From Silene noctiflora (taxonomy: Eukaryota > Streptophyta > Magnoliopsida > Caryophyllales > Caryophyllaceae), in the NCBI GenBank assembly GCA_009801015.1, contig VHZZ01000007.1:29021-51632 (forward strand): DNA of 22,612 nucleotides. Direction: 5' to 3'. The position numbers were made by a program, and so were the translations under genes. Numbering within the stretch: the first letter of the stretch is position 1; each line of letters opens with the position of its first letter. The notes below the pieces were generated by a model. The model had not been told where the DNA came from, made no database searches, and was given only the letters and a program-made list of their open reading frames with translations. Positions 1-9,233 of the stretch are shown in pieces.

Positions 1-765
1 GCCAGGTCGTGTGTTTCACACGACTGAACCAGGTAAAAAAAACATTTTTTTTCCATTGCATTCGTCTCGTTGAGATAAGCGATTTGAAAAAAAAAATCAT
101 CGAAAACGGATTCCCGAGTGCAAAGTTATGGCCGTTTTAAGTTTTTTCGTTCTTAATCGTCAATTTTTTTATCCCAATTTTTATGGTCGTTTTAAGTTTT
201 ATATTTTTATCGCAAAAGTTAGCAAATTAAAAATTGTTATTATAATATTATTGTCGTTTATAAATATGTAAAAGAAAAGTTAGTTCATTTTTTTCAATAT
301 GTTAAAACGATAATTAATTGTTATAAACCACACACGTGCGATAAAACAATAATTAATTTTACTAAATTTAATTTGGATGTTCAAGGGCAAATTAGGAATA
401 AATGAAAAATAGGGAGTGTAACAAGGAAAACAGGGGGCGTAATATAGCAATTTTGTTGTGAGAATCAAGACGGTCTCGTCTTGTCAACAAGGGATCAACA
501 AGGCGTAAGTTTTTGATGAGTCAAGTACTACCCATGTGGATAGATAAGACAAAACAGATTATTAGATTTTAATCGAACAGCAACTACTCTCGAAGAAATT
601 GAAGAAGCCTCTATGGGAGACATACCAGATTAATTGAAGCGGTATGCAAAAAGTCGAACAAAAGGTCCGGAGTTCAGACAGCACTACCCGCTCCAAGCCA
701 GGAAGAGAAAACAGGAAACTAAAATCCGAACAGAACCCAAGAATTTCACGACTTACAAAACTAGT
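1..765. other. AT-rich spacer and 3' flank of F-box gene G1
   Basis: I see no gene here. The first 480 bases are AT-rich with long A and T runs. A near-identical 18-base phrase, ATGG(C/T)CGTTTTAAGTTTT, occurs at about 127 and 183. The part nearest 765 should hold the 3' UTR of the minus-strand gene that ends at 766. Small ORFs here show no recognisable family. Confidence 0.5.
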
Positions 766-2484
766 TTAGTACGAGGGTTTTAATTTCATTTCTAGACAGC
801 AGTTTCTTGAAGCCCCTGGAAGCATCAACAGGTCCTCGCTGATTTTCTGTTCAACTTCCAAATCGAGATCTTTGTTTGTATAGACGATCAGCCTCTTCAA
901 AACACTTGCATTTCTAAGAAGATGCTCCCTAAGAAACAATGGAACCTTATGCCCACAACAGTTATGCACTTCAATCAATTGGGCCTGACATGAAAAAGGG
1001 TACAAAGGTATATCTGAACGTGACAGCGAGTCACAGTAACCGCAGTTATCATTATCATCATAATAATAGTTATCCGAACAGTAGCAGCAATGAAAACCCT
1101 GCAAAAATAATTCGTGAATGAAGTGAGACACGTACCTGAAGTGGAAAACAAAACTAACAAAAGTTATCATCAGTTGATGCTAACCGATTCAAAGATGACA
1201 GTTTCAAGTTGAGGAGCTTTGTCGACCAAGCTAGTCACATATTTCCACGCCTCGTAAGGAAAGTTATCAATGTGTAATCTTGACAAGCTACGGAAATCAG
1301 GCATCTGTTCATCATCATCTCGGATATACTGTAGCATAACAGAATTTTAATATTATGAATGATCGATCAATGCAATTTCAAAATGGGCCATCCGTAAACA
1401 GCTTGTATATGTTGCAAACAAATGTGCAAAGTTTCATACATCCGAGCATACCTCCCTACCTCCCGCTTGGCGGGATTTTGGGGGGAAATTGGGGTAATAA
1501 AATGTTTAAAATACAATCATATGTATATACCTGTACTGAGTCCATTTTAAAACATAATTTTGTGGCTTTAGATGCAGCGGCTTTTAGAAGTTCACGATCA
1601 TACTTGACTGAATTCCTGTTAGTATCAAAATCATCATATCTACTGCTTCTGAAAGTTAGCTCTGCCCTGACAAAAGAGCGCGAATGTTTCCATGATGGAA
1701 TGATGTTTACACCAATATTTGAACTGTAAGTTAAATATGCTAGATTAGGAGCGTCAATCTCAAATGTACCTAACAAAAAACAACAACATTCTATTGTTAG
1801 AACTTTGAGCATCCTAGTGCGATGAATAACATGACCGTCATCATCACACTCGCAAGTTTTGAGAGTCAATTCTTCAAGCAATGCACAGCTAGAAAACAAT
1901 CTTTCCAAGGAATCAAAATCAAGGAGCACAACGCGATCTAGGTGAAGGATCTTCAGTTTCGGCAACCATGCTGATATAGGTATTTTGATAGCATAGTACC
2001 AACGACCTATCATCTTCAAACTCACAAGTGTTTCACTCATGAAGAAGCCATCAGAATCAGGCGGGCAGTCAGTTTGGATACACAGCTGGTAATGAAGCTC
2101 TTGAACGCCTCTTTCTAACGCAAAACTAAACCATTTATTCAAAACTGAAGCATCATAGGAGTTTTGACAGACTAGAACAAATTTCTGTATTGGTGAGATT
2201 TGGTACAATTTCAGCACTTTGTTGACAAATTTCTTAAATCTTCTAGTTGCTTTTACTCTGTCGTCTTTACCAGAGCATGGTGCATCATCAAAAGAAAGAC
2301 AGGTCGTCAATGTAAAAAGGTATCTCCATCTGGTTGATAGAATACTAGTGCTCACAGCAGACGACGTTGGCAGAAATGAAAGCATGTGACCAAGAATATC
2401 ATCAGGTAAACTACTGAGCCGATCCAAACAATTCCGACTTATTGGCTCTCCTACATGATTACCAAATTTCTTTGGTGGGCTCAT
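766..2484 (-). CDS. F-box/LRR/FBD protein G1, three exons, intact
   Basis: This is a predicted substrate receptor of an SCF ubiquitin ligase, 476 aa. Exons on the minus strand are 2484-1531, 1328-1185 and 1098-766; both introns are GT-AG and phase 0 (donors CAG|GTATAT and TCG|GTTAGC). The F-box is at about residues 20-60 (LDRLSSLPDDILGHMLSFLP, then a TRWRYL motif). Degenerate leucine-rich repeats follow at about 125-365 (LPKLKILHL, LLEELTL). The last exon starts GFHCCYC, a Cys-rich hinge, and then has the FBD domain (about 396-470; LIEVHNCCGH, LLRNASVLKRL). Exon borders rest on alignment with paralogs G3 and G4. The start ATG follows the family pattern M-x-PP-K-F. I see the motifs directly; the SCF role is family knowledge, and its substrate is unknown. 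Confidence 0.88.
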
Positions 2485-2698
2485 GGTCTTTACAGGAATC
2501 TACCTGAAAGAAGCTAGCAGAAATAAGTGATAATCATGTTTGTGAAATGTGATGTACGTTGATTTCTAGGGAACCACTAGATCGACAGGCGATTGATCAC
2601 TTTCCCCGTCCGAACTCATTCATTAACAACCTCCCCTTCCCCCTACTACTAGATTATGTGTCCCAACCCGCTTCCCCTTTTTGACATATCACTAAGAT
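2485..2698 (-). promoter_or_regulatory. G1 upstream region, block shared with G2
   Basis: This is the presumed promoter of G1. It holds the phrase GATTATGTGTCCC followed by CTTCCCCTTTTTGACA, which recurs upstream of G2 as GATCATGTGTCCC and CTTCCCCTTTTGACA (about 4530-4562). A partial third version lies at about 3146-3175. The shared block suggests that promoters were duplicated with the genes. I cannot place a TATA box or start site with confidence. Confidence 0.4.
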
Positions 2699-2842
2699 AG
2701 TCCTCCCTCCGTCCCAATCATATTTGTGACGTGTCAAGAGGAAAAGCGAGTGAGATCTGAGATTGTGTACCTTTTATATTACTCCTTTGTCTCGGCCATT
2801 TGTTTACCTTTTATATTCACATTATCGGGACAGAAGGAGTAA
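2699..2842. mobile_element. Stowaway-like MITE, probably compound
   Basis: The left end reads TCCTCCCTCCGTCCCAAT and the right end GGGACAGAAGGAGTA, inverted copies typical of plant Stowaway (Tc1/mariner) MITEs, next to TA. A second left-type terminus, TACTCCTTTGTCTCGG, begins inside at about 2780, so a 64-bp minimal element or a nested pair is likely. Confidence 0.6.
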
Positions 2843-3293
2843 TCCGTATCACATTTCAAAACTACTGAACAAAAAGGGCATCAAGAAAAAGGAGATATTA
2901 CCAATTCACTGTTGATGTTCTGTCTCTTCAGAATTCAGATGTTGACCAAAAACCCGATTGCCTAATTGTGTAGGATTCCACATGCTTCTTAATAACTTAT
3001 TAATCCTTTCATCAAATATAATAATCCCGGTTGACTTTCACCAATCTTCCATGGTACGACTCCTTTATATGATCTGGCATAAAATTGGTTGATGATGATG
3101 CTATTCTGTCCGTTTCAGAATTTGACAGAAGCCGCTAAGACGAGATCATGTGTCCTGCCCCTTTACCTTTTGACAGAAGCCGCTAAGACGATGGAAATTG
3201 TAAATCCACAATCAAATGCTGAACTCTGAGAATAACATGATAATTAATTAGAAACAAAGTGATTTTCCGTTAAATTGATAACATGATAATTAA
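2843..3293. other. Spacer between G1 and G2 with repeats
   Basis: There is no gene here. It contains a 23-base direct repeat, TTTGACAGAAGCCGCTAAGA plus CGA, at 3121-3143 and 3169-3191. It also has the first copy (3232-3264) of a 46-bp-spaced duplication whose second copy overlaps the end of G2, and a coding-like relic at 2942-2988 described separately. Confidence 0.6.
2942..2988 (-). repeat. Relic of a recurrent coding-like segment (W-x-P-x-QLGN)
   Basis: On the minus strand it reads W-N-P-T-QLGN-R-V-F-G-Q-H. Related segments occur at 11728-11760 (minus, YWDPPQLGN) and 5865-5913 (plus, QNPPQLGN-Q-I-F-S-Q-H). It lies downstream of G2, as the 11.7-kb copy lies downstream of G5. I do not recognise the protein. 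Confidence 0.5.
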
Positions 3294-4279
3294 TTAGATA
3301 ACAAAGTCATTGATAATCTCCAGTTCCTCCTCTGGATTCGGATTAAAATGGCAGATTGTAAAGACGATCAACCTTTTAAGATCACTTGCATTTCTAAGAA
3401 GATGCCCCATAAGTGACAAGGAACCCTTATGCCCACAAAATTTGTGCACTTCAATCACTTGGGCGTGACATGAAAAAGGGACCAGAGCCTCTAGAGGGAT
3501 GTCTGAAGGTGGTGGCTGGTAGTTACAGGCGCAACGATCCGGATAGTAATGTCCTGATAAACATTGGCAGCAATGAAATCCCTGGATAACAAATTCATGA
3601 AGTGAGAAAAAAAAGGGATGAAAAAACATCTGTTTTACACACTCTTGTGTAAGACGGCCTAGCACGAGAACTTTTCTAGTTACATTAGTAAAGCTATTAT
3701 TAATTGATGCTAACCGATCCAAAGATGACGGTTTCAAGTTGAGGAGATTTGTCAATCAAGCTCATCACATATTTCCATGATTCATAAGGACAGTCATCAA
3801 GTTGTAATCTTGACAGACTAGGAAAATCGGGCATTTGCTCCTCGTTACCCAGCGTGTGAAGAGTCTGCAACATAACATTGCTTAGAAAGGCTATAATGAA
3901 GCTCTTGAACGCCCTTTTGTACTGCAACACTAACCCAGCGATTCAAATCGGAATTATCATAGGTGCATTTACAGAGTAAAGTAAATTTCTGGACGGGTGA
4001 GATTTGGTGCAATTCCAAAACTTTATCAACAAACAGCTTAAACTTTCGGGTTGCTGAAAGACTAAAACATGATGCATCATCAAAAGAAAGACTAGCCGAT
4101 AAAGTAAAAAGGTACCGCCATCTCATTGATAAAGCACTTGTTCTCACAGCACACCGTGTTGGCAAAAAGGAAAGCAGGTGACCAAGCAGTTCATCAGGTA
4201 AGCTGCTGATCCTGTCCAAACAACAATCCTCACTTATCGGGTCTTCATCATGTTTACCAAGCTTCATAGGTGGTCTCAC
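3294..4279 (-). pseudogene. F-box/FBD gene G2, internally deleted
   Basis: Exon 1 starts at 4279 (MRPPMKLGKH, F-box LDRISSLPDELLGHLLSFLP) and follows G1 and G4 until ELHY at about 3893. There it joins intron-like sequence directly. Compared with G1, the segment equal to residues 133-318 and the exon-1 donor are gone, about 560 coding bases plus much of intron 1. The rest of exon 1 runs out of frame to a stop at 3845. Exon 2 (3864-3715, TLHTLGNEEQMPDF) and exon 3 (3581-3294, GFHCCQC hinge plus FBD) are still open. The FBD ends early in NDFVI and lacks the LLMLP tail of its paralogs. A 144-aa F-box-only product is conceivable. I favour a pseudogene. Confidence 0.8.
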
Positions 4280-4721
4280 TGTCGTTAGAGGACGTACTCT
4301 ACCTGTAATGAAATGCAGGATTGAAGGCTGAAATACGGTATAACCACGCTCGTAATGTACATTATATCGACAGAATCAATAAATATCCCGGTGATTAACA
4401 CTTTCCTCGTCCATTATGCGCATGGCTCTCTAGAAACCAATCAACATTTCGGACACCTACAAAATGGGACTTTTGAGTATGGTTATGCCACCGAGCATAA
4501 CCATACTCATTCCTTTCCGGCTGAGACGAGATCATGTGTCCCACTCCCTTCCCCTTTTGACACATCAACAAGATAATATAGTTAATCAGTCACCACCATT
4601 TTACTTACCTAAGAAGTGATGTGTCAAAATGAGAAATTAGTGAAATACGAGATGGTGCACAAAATGGGACAGAGGATTTCGACCCCTTTCATATTCTAAC
4701 TCCGACATGCAAAACTTTAAA
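4280..4721 (-). promoter_or_regulatory. G2 upstream region
   Basis: This is the presumed promoter side of G2. It shares the blocks GATCATGTGTCCC and CTTCCCCTTTTGACA (about 4530-4562) with the region upstream of G1. It also has GGTGATTAACACTTTCCTCG-like sequence that resembles the G4 upstream region (about 11286-11305). The 73-codon plus-strand ORF here has no recognisable family and I do not call it. Confidence 0.35.
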
Positions 4722-4798
4722 CAAAGCGTCTTGCTTGTGACGGACGGATAGTGACACTATCCGTCACAAGCTGAAGACGGGTAGTATGAGAATTTGGG
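4722..4798. mobile_element. 77-bp hairpin MITE, Mutator-like family
   Basis: A near-perfect palindrome (CTTGTGACGG...ATAGTG and CACTATCCGTCACAAG) has outer ends CAAAGCGTCTTG and GAGAATTTGGG. It is flanked by AACTTTAAA (4713-4721) and AACTTTAGA (4799-4807), an 8/9 match to a 9-bp target duplication. It belongs to the same family as 7057-7135 and 19814-19958. Confidence 0.65.
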
Positions 4799-5225
4799 AA
4801 CTTTAGATCAAACATAATACACTAATTTCAGCATTTACTATATGATGAATTAACAAAATAATTTGATCACTGAAAATCACAAGAAAAATCTTAATTAAAC
4901 AATGGAAATCATTAATCCACAAACAAATATTGAACAATCCCAATCATCAATATACCAAGTTATTGAATTTGTGATCATGAATTGCATGCAAGTTGTTGAG
5001 CTAACATTTGTGATCAATATTTGAAATTAATTGGGTTTTGACATTGCATGCAAGATCAACATCTTATAAAACAAGCAAAATTAGACAATAATAATAAATC
5101 TAGGAAATTAAATTAAGAGGAAAATAAATGAGATAAAATTGAAATTACCTTGATTATTATAAGTAGAACACTGAAGTTGGAAGATGTTTTTAGGTTGGAA
5201 TAAATGAAGAAGATGGAAAGGTTTT
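4799..5225. other. AT-rich spacer
   Basis: I see no gene. The sequence is AT-rich and contains two TGCATGCAAG phrases (about 4985 and 5045). Nothing resembles a promoter, RNA gene or transposon end strongly enough to call. Confidence 0.5.
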
Positions 5226-5237
5226 TTCTACTTAAAA

Positions 5238-5335
5238 TTTTTTTTTTTTTTTTAGCGCACTAGGTCGCGGGTGAGAATCGAACCCCCAACTTCATGGTTG
5301 GGTAAGAGAGCTTTTACCACTTAAGCTAGCTCTTG
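5238..5335 (-). mobile_element. Short tRNA-derived SINE
   Basis: Read on the minus strand from 5335, it has a perfect RNA polymerase III box A (TAGCTTAAGTGG) and a good box B (GGTTCGATTCTC), then GACCTAGTGCGC and a run of A as tail. It is flanked by an identical 12-bp duplication, TTCTACTTAAAA, at 5226-5237 and 5336-5347, which marks retrotransposition. It is not a normal tRNA: the acceptor stem does not pair and it ends in poly(A). The body is only 98 bp including the tail. Confidence 0.85.
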
Positions 5336-5347
5336 TTCTACTTAAAA

Positions 5348-6072
5348 AGGTGAAGGTGCAACTTGCAAGGGTCATCTTGTCAACTTGACAACATATTGAT
5401 ATCAATGATATGTTATTTTCGTGTTAAACAGGTCGGATTATTTCGGGTTGAGCCATTTTCGGATTAAAATTAAACCAGAAAAAAAAAAAAAAAAAAAGTA
5501 TGTTTTGGATTATTACCTACTGGTTTTTTAATTTAGTTTTGATAATTGATTTTTTATTTTAACGTAAACAATATTGGGTGTGAATTTAAATTAGTCATTT
5601 CAGGTATTTTTAGGTCCATTAGTGTCTTATTTTGTCGGGTCATTTTCGGGTTGGGTGGTTTTGGATCGAGGCCACTTCAGGCCAGATTAGTTTTGGGTCA
5701 ACAAAAACTCTGGTCAAGTTCGGTCGGCTCGGGTCAATTCAGGTTTCGGGTCACATTAGAGTGTTGTAGTTCAGGTCAATAGCAGGTCTAGGATTAGGTA
5801 ATCGGATCGAGTTGATTTTGTCAGGTGTAGATGGAAGGGACTATCATATACTCGCATGGTTTATGAAGCATAGCAGAATCCTCCACAATTAGGCAATCAG
5901 ATTTTTAGTCAACACAAGAAAAAATCATCAGGATTAAGGAGGAAGAGAGATCTCAAATCACTACTTAATAGTGGCATTTTTAGGATATTCAGAATGGGGT
6001 TCGAGTTTAGATAAAATTTTATTTTATCCGAAAGAAGTTAAAAACCACCATGATTAAGTGCCAAGGTCACAG
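5348..6072. other. Spacer with GGGT/CGGGT-rich phrases
   Basis: There is no supportable gene. Between 5425 and 5810 there are many short phrases such as CGGGTTGGG, GGGTCA and CAGGTC, a composition common in decayed plant transposons. A run of 19 A lies at about 5480-5498. The coding-like relic at 5865-5913 is inside this interval. Confidence 0.5.
5865..5913 (+). repeat. Plus-strand copy of the QLGN coding-like segment
   Basis: It reads E-A-stop-QNPPQLGN-Q-I-F-S-Q-H. It is about 85% identical at DNA level to the minus-strand segment at 2942-2988 and similar to 11728-11760. It is the only copy in this orientation and has an in-frame stop, so it is a relic. Confidence 0.5.
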
Positions 6073-6277
6073 TTTAAAATTACGATATCGGTTGCGTTAA
6101 CTGTATCGCAGAATCATCCTCGACTCGGTCTTTGCACTCTGAATCACGGTTATCACGATGATATCCCTTTTACGGAGTTTATTTTCCTACATATTTTAGA
6201 ATAATTTATTGGCTATTTCATACGGGGTATAAAGTTAAAATCAGTTCTATTTAGGATAATTAATTTCACCGGTGTCT

Positions 6278-6481
6278 CTGTCCCTTTCATTTGTTTACTA
6301 TTTGATTAGGGTATCTCATTTATTTATTTATCTTTCTATATTTTTTATATATAATTTGATCGTACACAGCCATTATGATCCATTTGTCATCCAGTAACCA
6401 TCCCGAGAAATGGTCCCCTCCCTTTTCCTTTGTCTTTGTGCCAAAACTAAAGGTATATAAACAACCGGCCCGAAGAGAGTA
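6278..6481. mobile_element. Stowaway-like MITE nested in copy A
   Basis: The left end, GTGTCTCTGTCCCTTTCATT then TGTTTAC, and the right end, GGTATATAAACAACCGGCCC then GAAGAGAGTA, are imperfect inverted repeats of the TCCCTCCGTCCC type. It interrupts sequence that is continuous in the related element at 20.2-20.6 kb. Borders are accurate to a few bases only. Confidence 0.6.
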
Positions 6482-6593
6482 CAATTTTTAAGAGCTTTTC
6501 ATTAAAAAAAATGTGGCCGGTGCAAGTTAAACTCATTCATCTCGGATTTATCTAGGGTCGTATCAGGCCGAGTTGTCCAATACATATTTTTAA

Positions 6594-6890
6594 CAGGGAG
6601 TCTTTGGGCCCGTGCGGGTCGTGCGGCTGCACAGGGCCCCAAAATTTTGGGTCCCGAAAATCAAAGCAAAGGAAGGATAAATAAATTTAGGGCCTTGAAA
6701 AATTCATTGAAAGCTAGTGTCTTGGTGGTTAGTAAGTTGATTTTTAAACACGAGACTCAAGTTCAAAACCCGATACCTACATTTATGTCTAATTTTTTTC
6801 ATTGTTTTTATAAAATAATTTCGTAAATGGTATATAGGGCCCCATCTTTAGATTTCTCACAGGGGACCCGAAAACTCGGAGATGGCCGTA
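6594..6890. mobile_element. GC-rich hAT-like insertion nested in copy A
   Basis: The ends CAGGGAGTCTTTGGGCCC and GGACCCGAAAACTCGGAGAT are imperfect inverted repeats. The flanks ATTTTTAA (6586-6593) and ATTATTAA (6891-6898) match at 7 of 8 bases, as for an old 8-bp hAT target duplication. The insert is absent from the related copy at 20.2 kb. Inside, at about 6713-6780, is a faint tRNA-like stretch (GTTCAAAACCC). Confidence 0.6.
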
Positions 6891-7056
6891 ATTATTAATT
6901 GGTCGTCTCAGCCGATATTTTTCGTTTTTTAATTGACTTGATACATCTTGGTTGTATCGGCGGCCTCTACTACCAACACATCTCGAACGATACGATGTCT
7001 CAGACGAGAACTTAAACCATGGTCGGGGTCATCAGGCACGAGCACCCCATACTTGA

Positions 7057-7135
7057 TTCCACTTGCATATTGTGAGAGGGGCACTATCCGTCTTCAGCTT
7101 GTGACGGATAGTAGTGTCCGTCTTCAATGAGAATT
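7057..7135. mobile_element. Partial copy of the GTGACGG hairpin MITE
   Basis: It matches the right half of the element at 19814-19958: CCACTTGC, TTGTGAGAGG, GCTTGTGACGGA and the end GAGAATTTGTG. It lacks the left half and no target duplication is evident. Confidence 0.55.
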
Positions 7136-7218
7136 TGTGATACAATATATTGTCAGCACCTCTAAGTAGTACAGTAGAAATAATAGCATTACAACCAGTG
7201 TCATACTGACAATACTTG

Positions 7219-7307
7219 CTGGGTGAGATTTGGTCCAATTCCGAGACTTAAAACCGACTGCTCCTTAAACTTGCGAGCTGCTTCTGTTCCATGATTTTGT
7301 TCCGAAT
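7219..7307 (-). pseudogene. Exon-1 relic of an F-box gene
   Basis: On the minus strand it resembles the part of exon 1 just after the F-box in G2-G4. ARKFKE is readable, and GACCAAATCTCACCCA matches the coding sequence for HQISP in the paralogs. About 15 bases are missing between them and the frame shifts. No other exon of this copy is visible. It may be the remains of a further duplicated unit between G2 and G3. Confidence 0.6.
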
Positions 7308-7538
7308 ATCACTCTGCTCGCGCTGGCACTGTCGCGATGTCTGAGCACTGAATATTCAATCTACAAACCAGGTTTTTCAAAACGAGTAAGGCTCAGAGGA
7401 GGTAGCAGGATCTCACGGAGATCTATTCACGACTCAAGTAGTATGCTCACAAACTCGATTCACAAGAATAAAAACAAAACCAGTCTCGTCCACCATCTTT
7501 TTGTTCCACCTAAAAGTTGTGTACGAGGTACAAATCTA

Positions 7539-9233
7539 TTACAATAACAGATTAACAGGTAGTGCGAATTTCACAGGTAACAAAATTAATTCAGTATACT
7601 TCATTTCTATACAGCAGTGTCTTGAGGCCCTTGGAAGCATCAACAAGTCCTTACCGATCTTGAGCTCATACTCTAAAGCGAGATCTGAGACTGTATAGAT
7701 GATCAACCTCTTCAGGACACTCGCATTTCTAAGAAGATAGCCCATAAGTAACAATGATCCCTTGTGCCCACAAAAGTTATGCACTTCAATCACTTGCGCA
7801 TGGAATGAAAAAGGGTCCAGAGGCATATCTAAAGGTGACAGCGCGTCAATAGAGACGCAATCAAGCGTACAGTGGTCAGAACAATTGCAGCAATGAAAGC
7901 CCTGGAAAACAAATTCAAAGATGACAGTGCTTCAATACAGACCCTCGAAAGAATTTGTGAAGAATTCGTGTTACTGATGAATTGATAAAGCTATTATTTG
8001 TTGATGCTAACCAATTCAAAGATGACAGTTTCAAGTTGAGGAGAATTTTCAAGCAAGCTTGTCAGATATTTCCACGAATCGTAAGGACAGTCATACAGGT
8101 GTAACCTTGACAAGCTACGGAAATCAGGTATTTGCGCATCATCATCTAGAGTAAGAAGAACCTGTACCATGACCAAAAATTTTAACAACATGCCCAATGA
8201 TATCAGGCATTTGCTCATCCGACTCCTTACCCTGCAACTTGTGGATCCGTTGAGCCACACTATGATATCATTGTAAGTGGGAAATTTGGCAAAATAGAAA
8301 TCATATACGGAGTACTCCATATCTATATACGAGTACCTTTAATGAGTCCGTTTCAAAACACAATTCTGTTGTTTTGTAAGCGGCCGCTTCTAGAAGTTCA
8401 CAGTTATACTCTAAATCTTTATTAGTGTCAAAATCATCATATGCACTGCACCTGAAAGTTAGCTCTGTCCCGACAAAAGAGCACGAATGTTGCCACGATG
8501 GAACAATATTCACACCAGTATTTGAGCTGCAAGTTAAATATGCCAAATTAGGAGCATCAATCTCAAAAGTACCCAACAGAAAAGAGCAATGTTCCACTGT
8601 TAGCACTTTCAGTATTCCAGTACGATAAATAGCATGACCTTCAGTATCACACTCACAAGATTTAAGTGTCAATTCTTCGAGCAGTTCACAGCTAGAAAAC
8701 AATCTTTCCACTGAATTAAAATCAGAGAATATGATGCAATCCAGATGAAGGATCTTCAGTTTTGGCAACCAGGGTGAAACAGGAATTTGAATTTTATAGT
8801 ACCGGCGACTTATCATTTTCAAATTCAGTAGTGTTTCACACATGAAGAACCCATTGGGCAAACGATTAATCCGATCAACAAGCTCATAATGAAGCTCTTG
8901 AACACCCCTTTGTAACGCAATACCAACCCATCGATTCAACTCTGAATTACTATAGGAACGTCCACAAAGTAGACTAAATTTCTTGATGGGTGAGATTTGG
9001 TGCAATTCCAATACTTTCCCAATAAACTCCTTAAACTTTCGAGTTGGTTCAATTCTCTCATTTTCAGTCGGATAATGGGAACACGATGCATCATCAAAAG
9101 AAAGACAAGTCGTCAATGTAAAGAGGTACTGCCATCTCGGGGATAGAATACCTGTGCTCACATCACACCTTGTTGGCAGAAACGAAAGAATGCGAACAAG
9201 CAGATCATCAAGTAAATTGCTGATCCTGTCCAA
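7539..9233 (-). CDS. F-box/LRR/FBD protein G3, three exons, no ATG found
   Basis: Exons are 9233-8337, 8161-8012 and 7901-7539. Donors are AAG|GTACTC and TTG|GTTAGC, and all introns are phase 0. The open frame codes for 469 residues. It has an F-box (LDRISNLLDDLLVRILSFLP; the usual LPDD is LLDD), leucine-rich repeats (LPKLKILHL, LLEELTL), the CCNC hinge with five Cys, and the FBD domain (VIEVHNFCGH, LLRNASVLKRL). Its C-terminus runs about 15 residues past that of G4. The given start is the TTG leucine of CLDRIS. No in-frame ATG lies upstream before two TAG stops, and the MRPPMKF-type leader of the paralogs is missing. An upstream exon joined at TAG|GTCCTTGG (9247) is possible; otherwise it is a recent pseudogene. 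Confidence 0.7.

Larger units (their letters stand above)
6073..7021 (-). mobile_element. Old hAT-like element, copy A, carrying two later insertions
   Basis: In reverse complement this matches the element at 20192-20642 along nearly its full length: the GTATCG-rich 5' part, the CTCGGCC/GAAAAGCTCTTA middle, the AT-rich part and the CGATTCAGA...GATTCTGCG 3' part. Compared with that copy it is interrupted by a Stowaway-like MITE (about 6278-6481) and a GC-rich element (6594-6890). Ends contain TTTAAAA-type sequence. I could not find a clear target duplication for this copy. Confidence 0.7.

Noticed and set aside
939..1121. 60-codon plus-strand ORF
   Set aside because: It is antisense to the last exon of G1, and its content reflects that exon's repeats.
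3963..4181. 72-codon plus-strand ORF
   Set aside because: It is antisense to exon 1 of the F-box gene G2 and shows no family of its own.
5262..5335. Functional tRNA gene on the minus strand
   Set aside because: Box A and box B are present, but the acceptor stem does not pair, the anticodon arm is irregular, and a poly(A) tail with a 12-bp target duplication shows a SINE insertion.
6713..6780. Second SINE or tRNA-like gene
   Set aside because: Only a box-B-like phrase and a loose head are visible; there is no box A match, tail or duplication of its own, and it lies inside the GC-rich hAT-like element.
8425..8628. 67-codon plus-strand ORF
   Set aside because: It is antisense to the LRR part of G3; similar antisense frames in paralogs come from the conserved coding strand.
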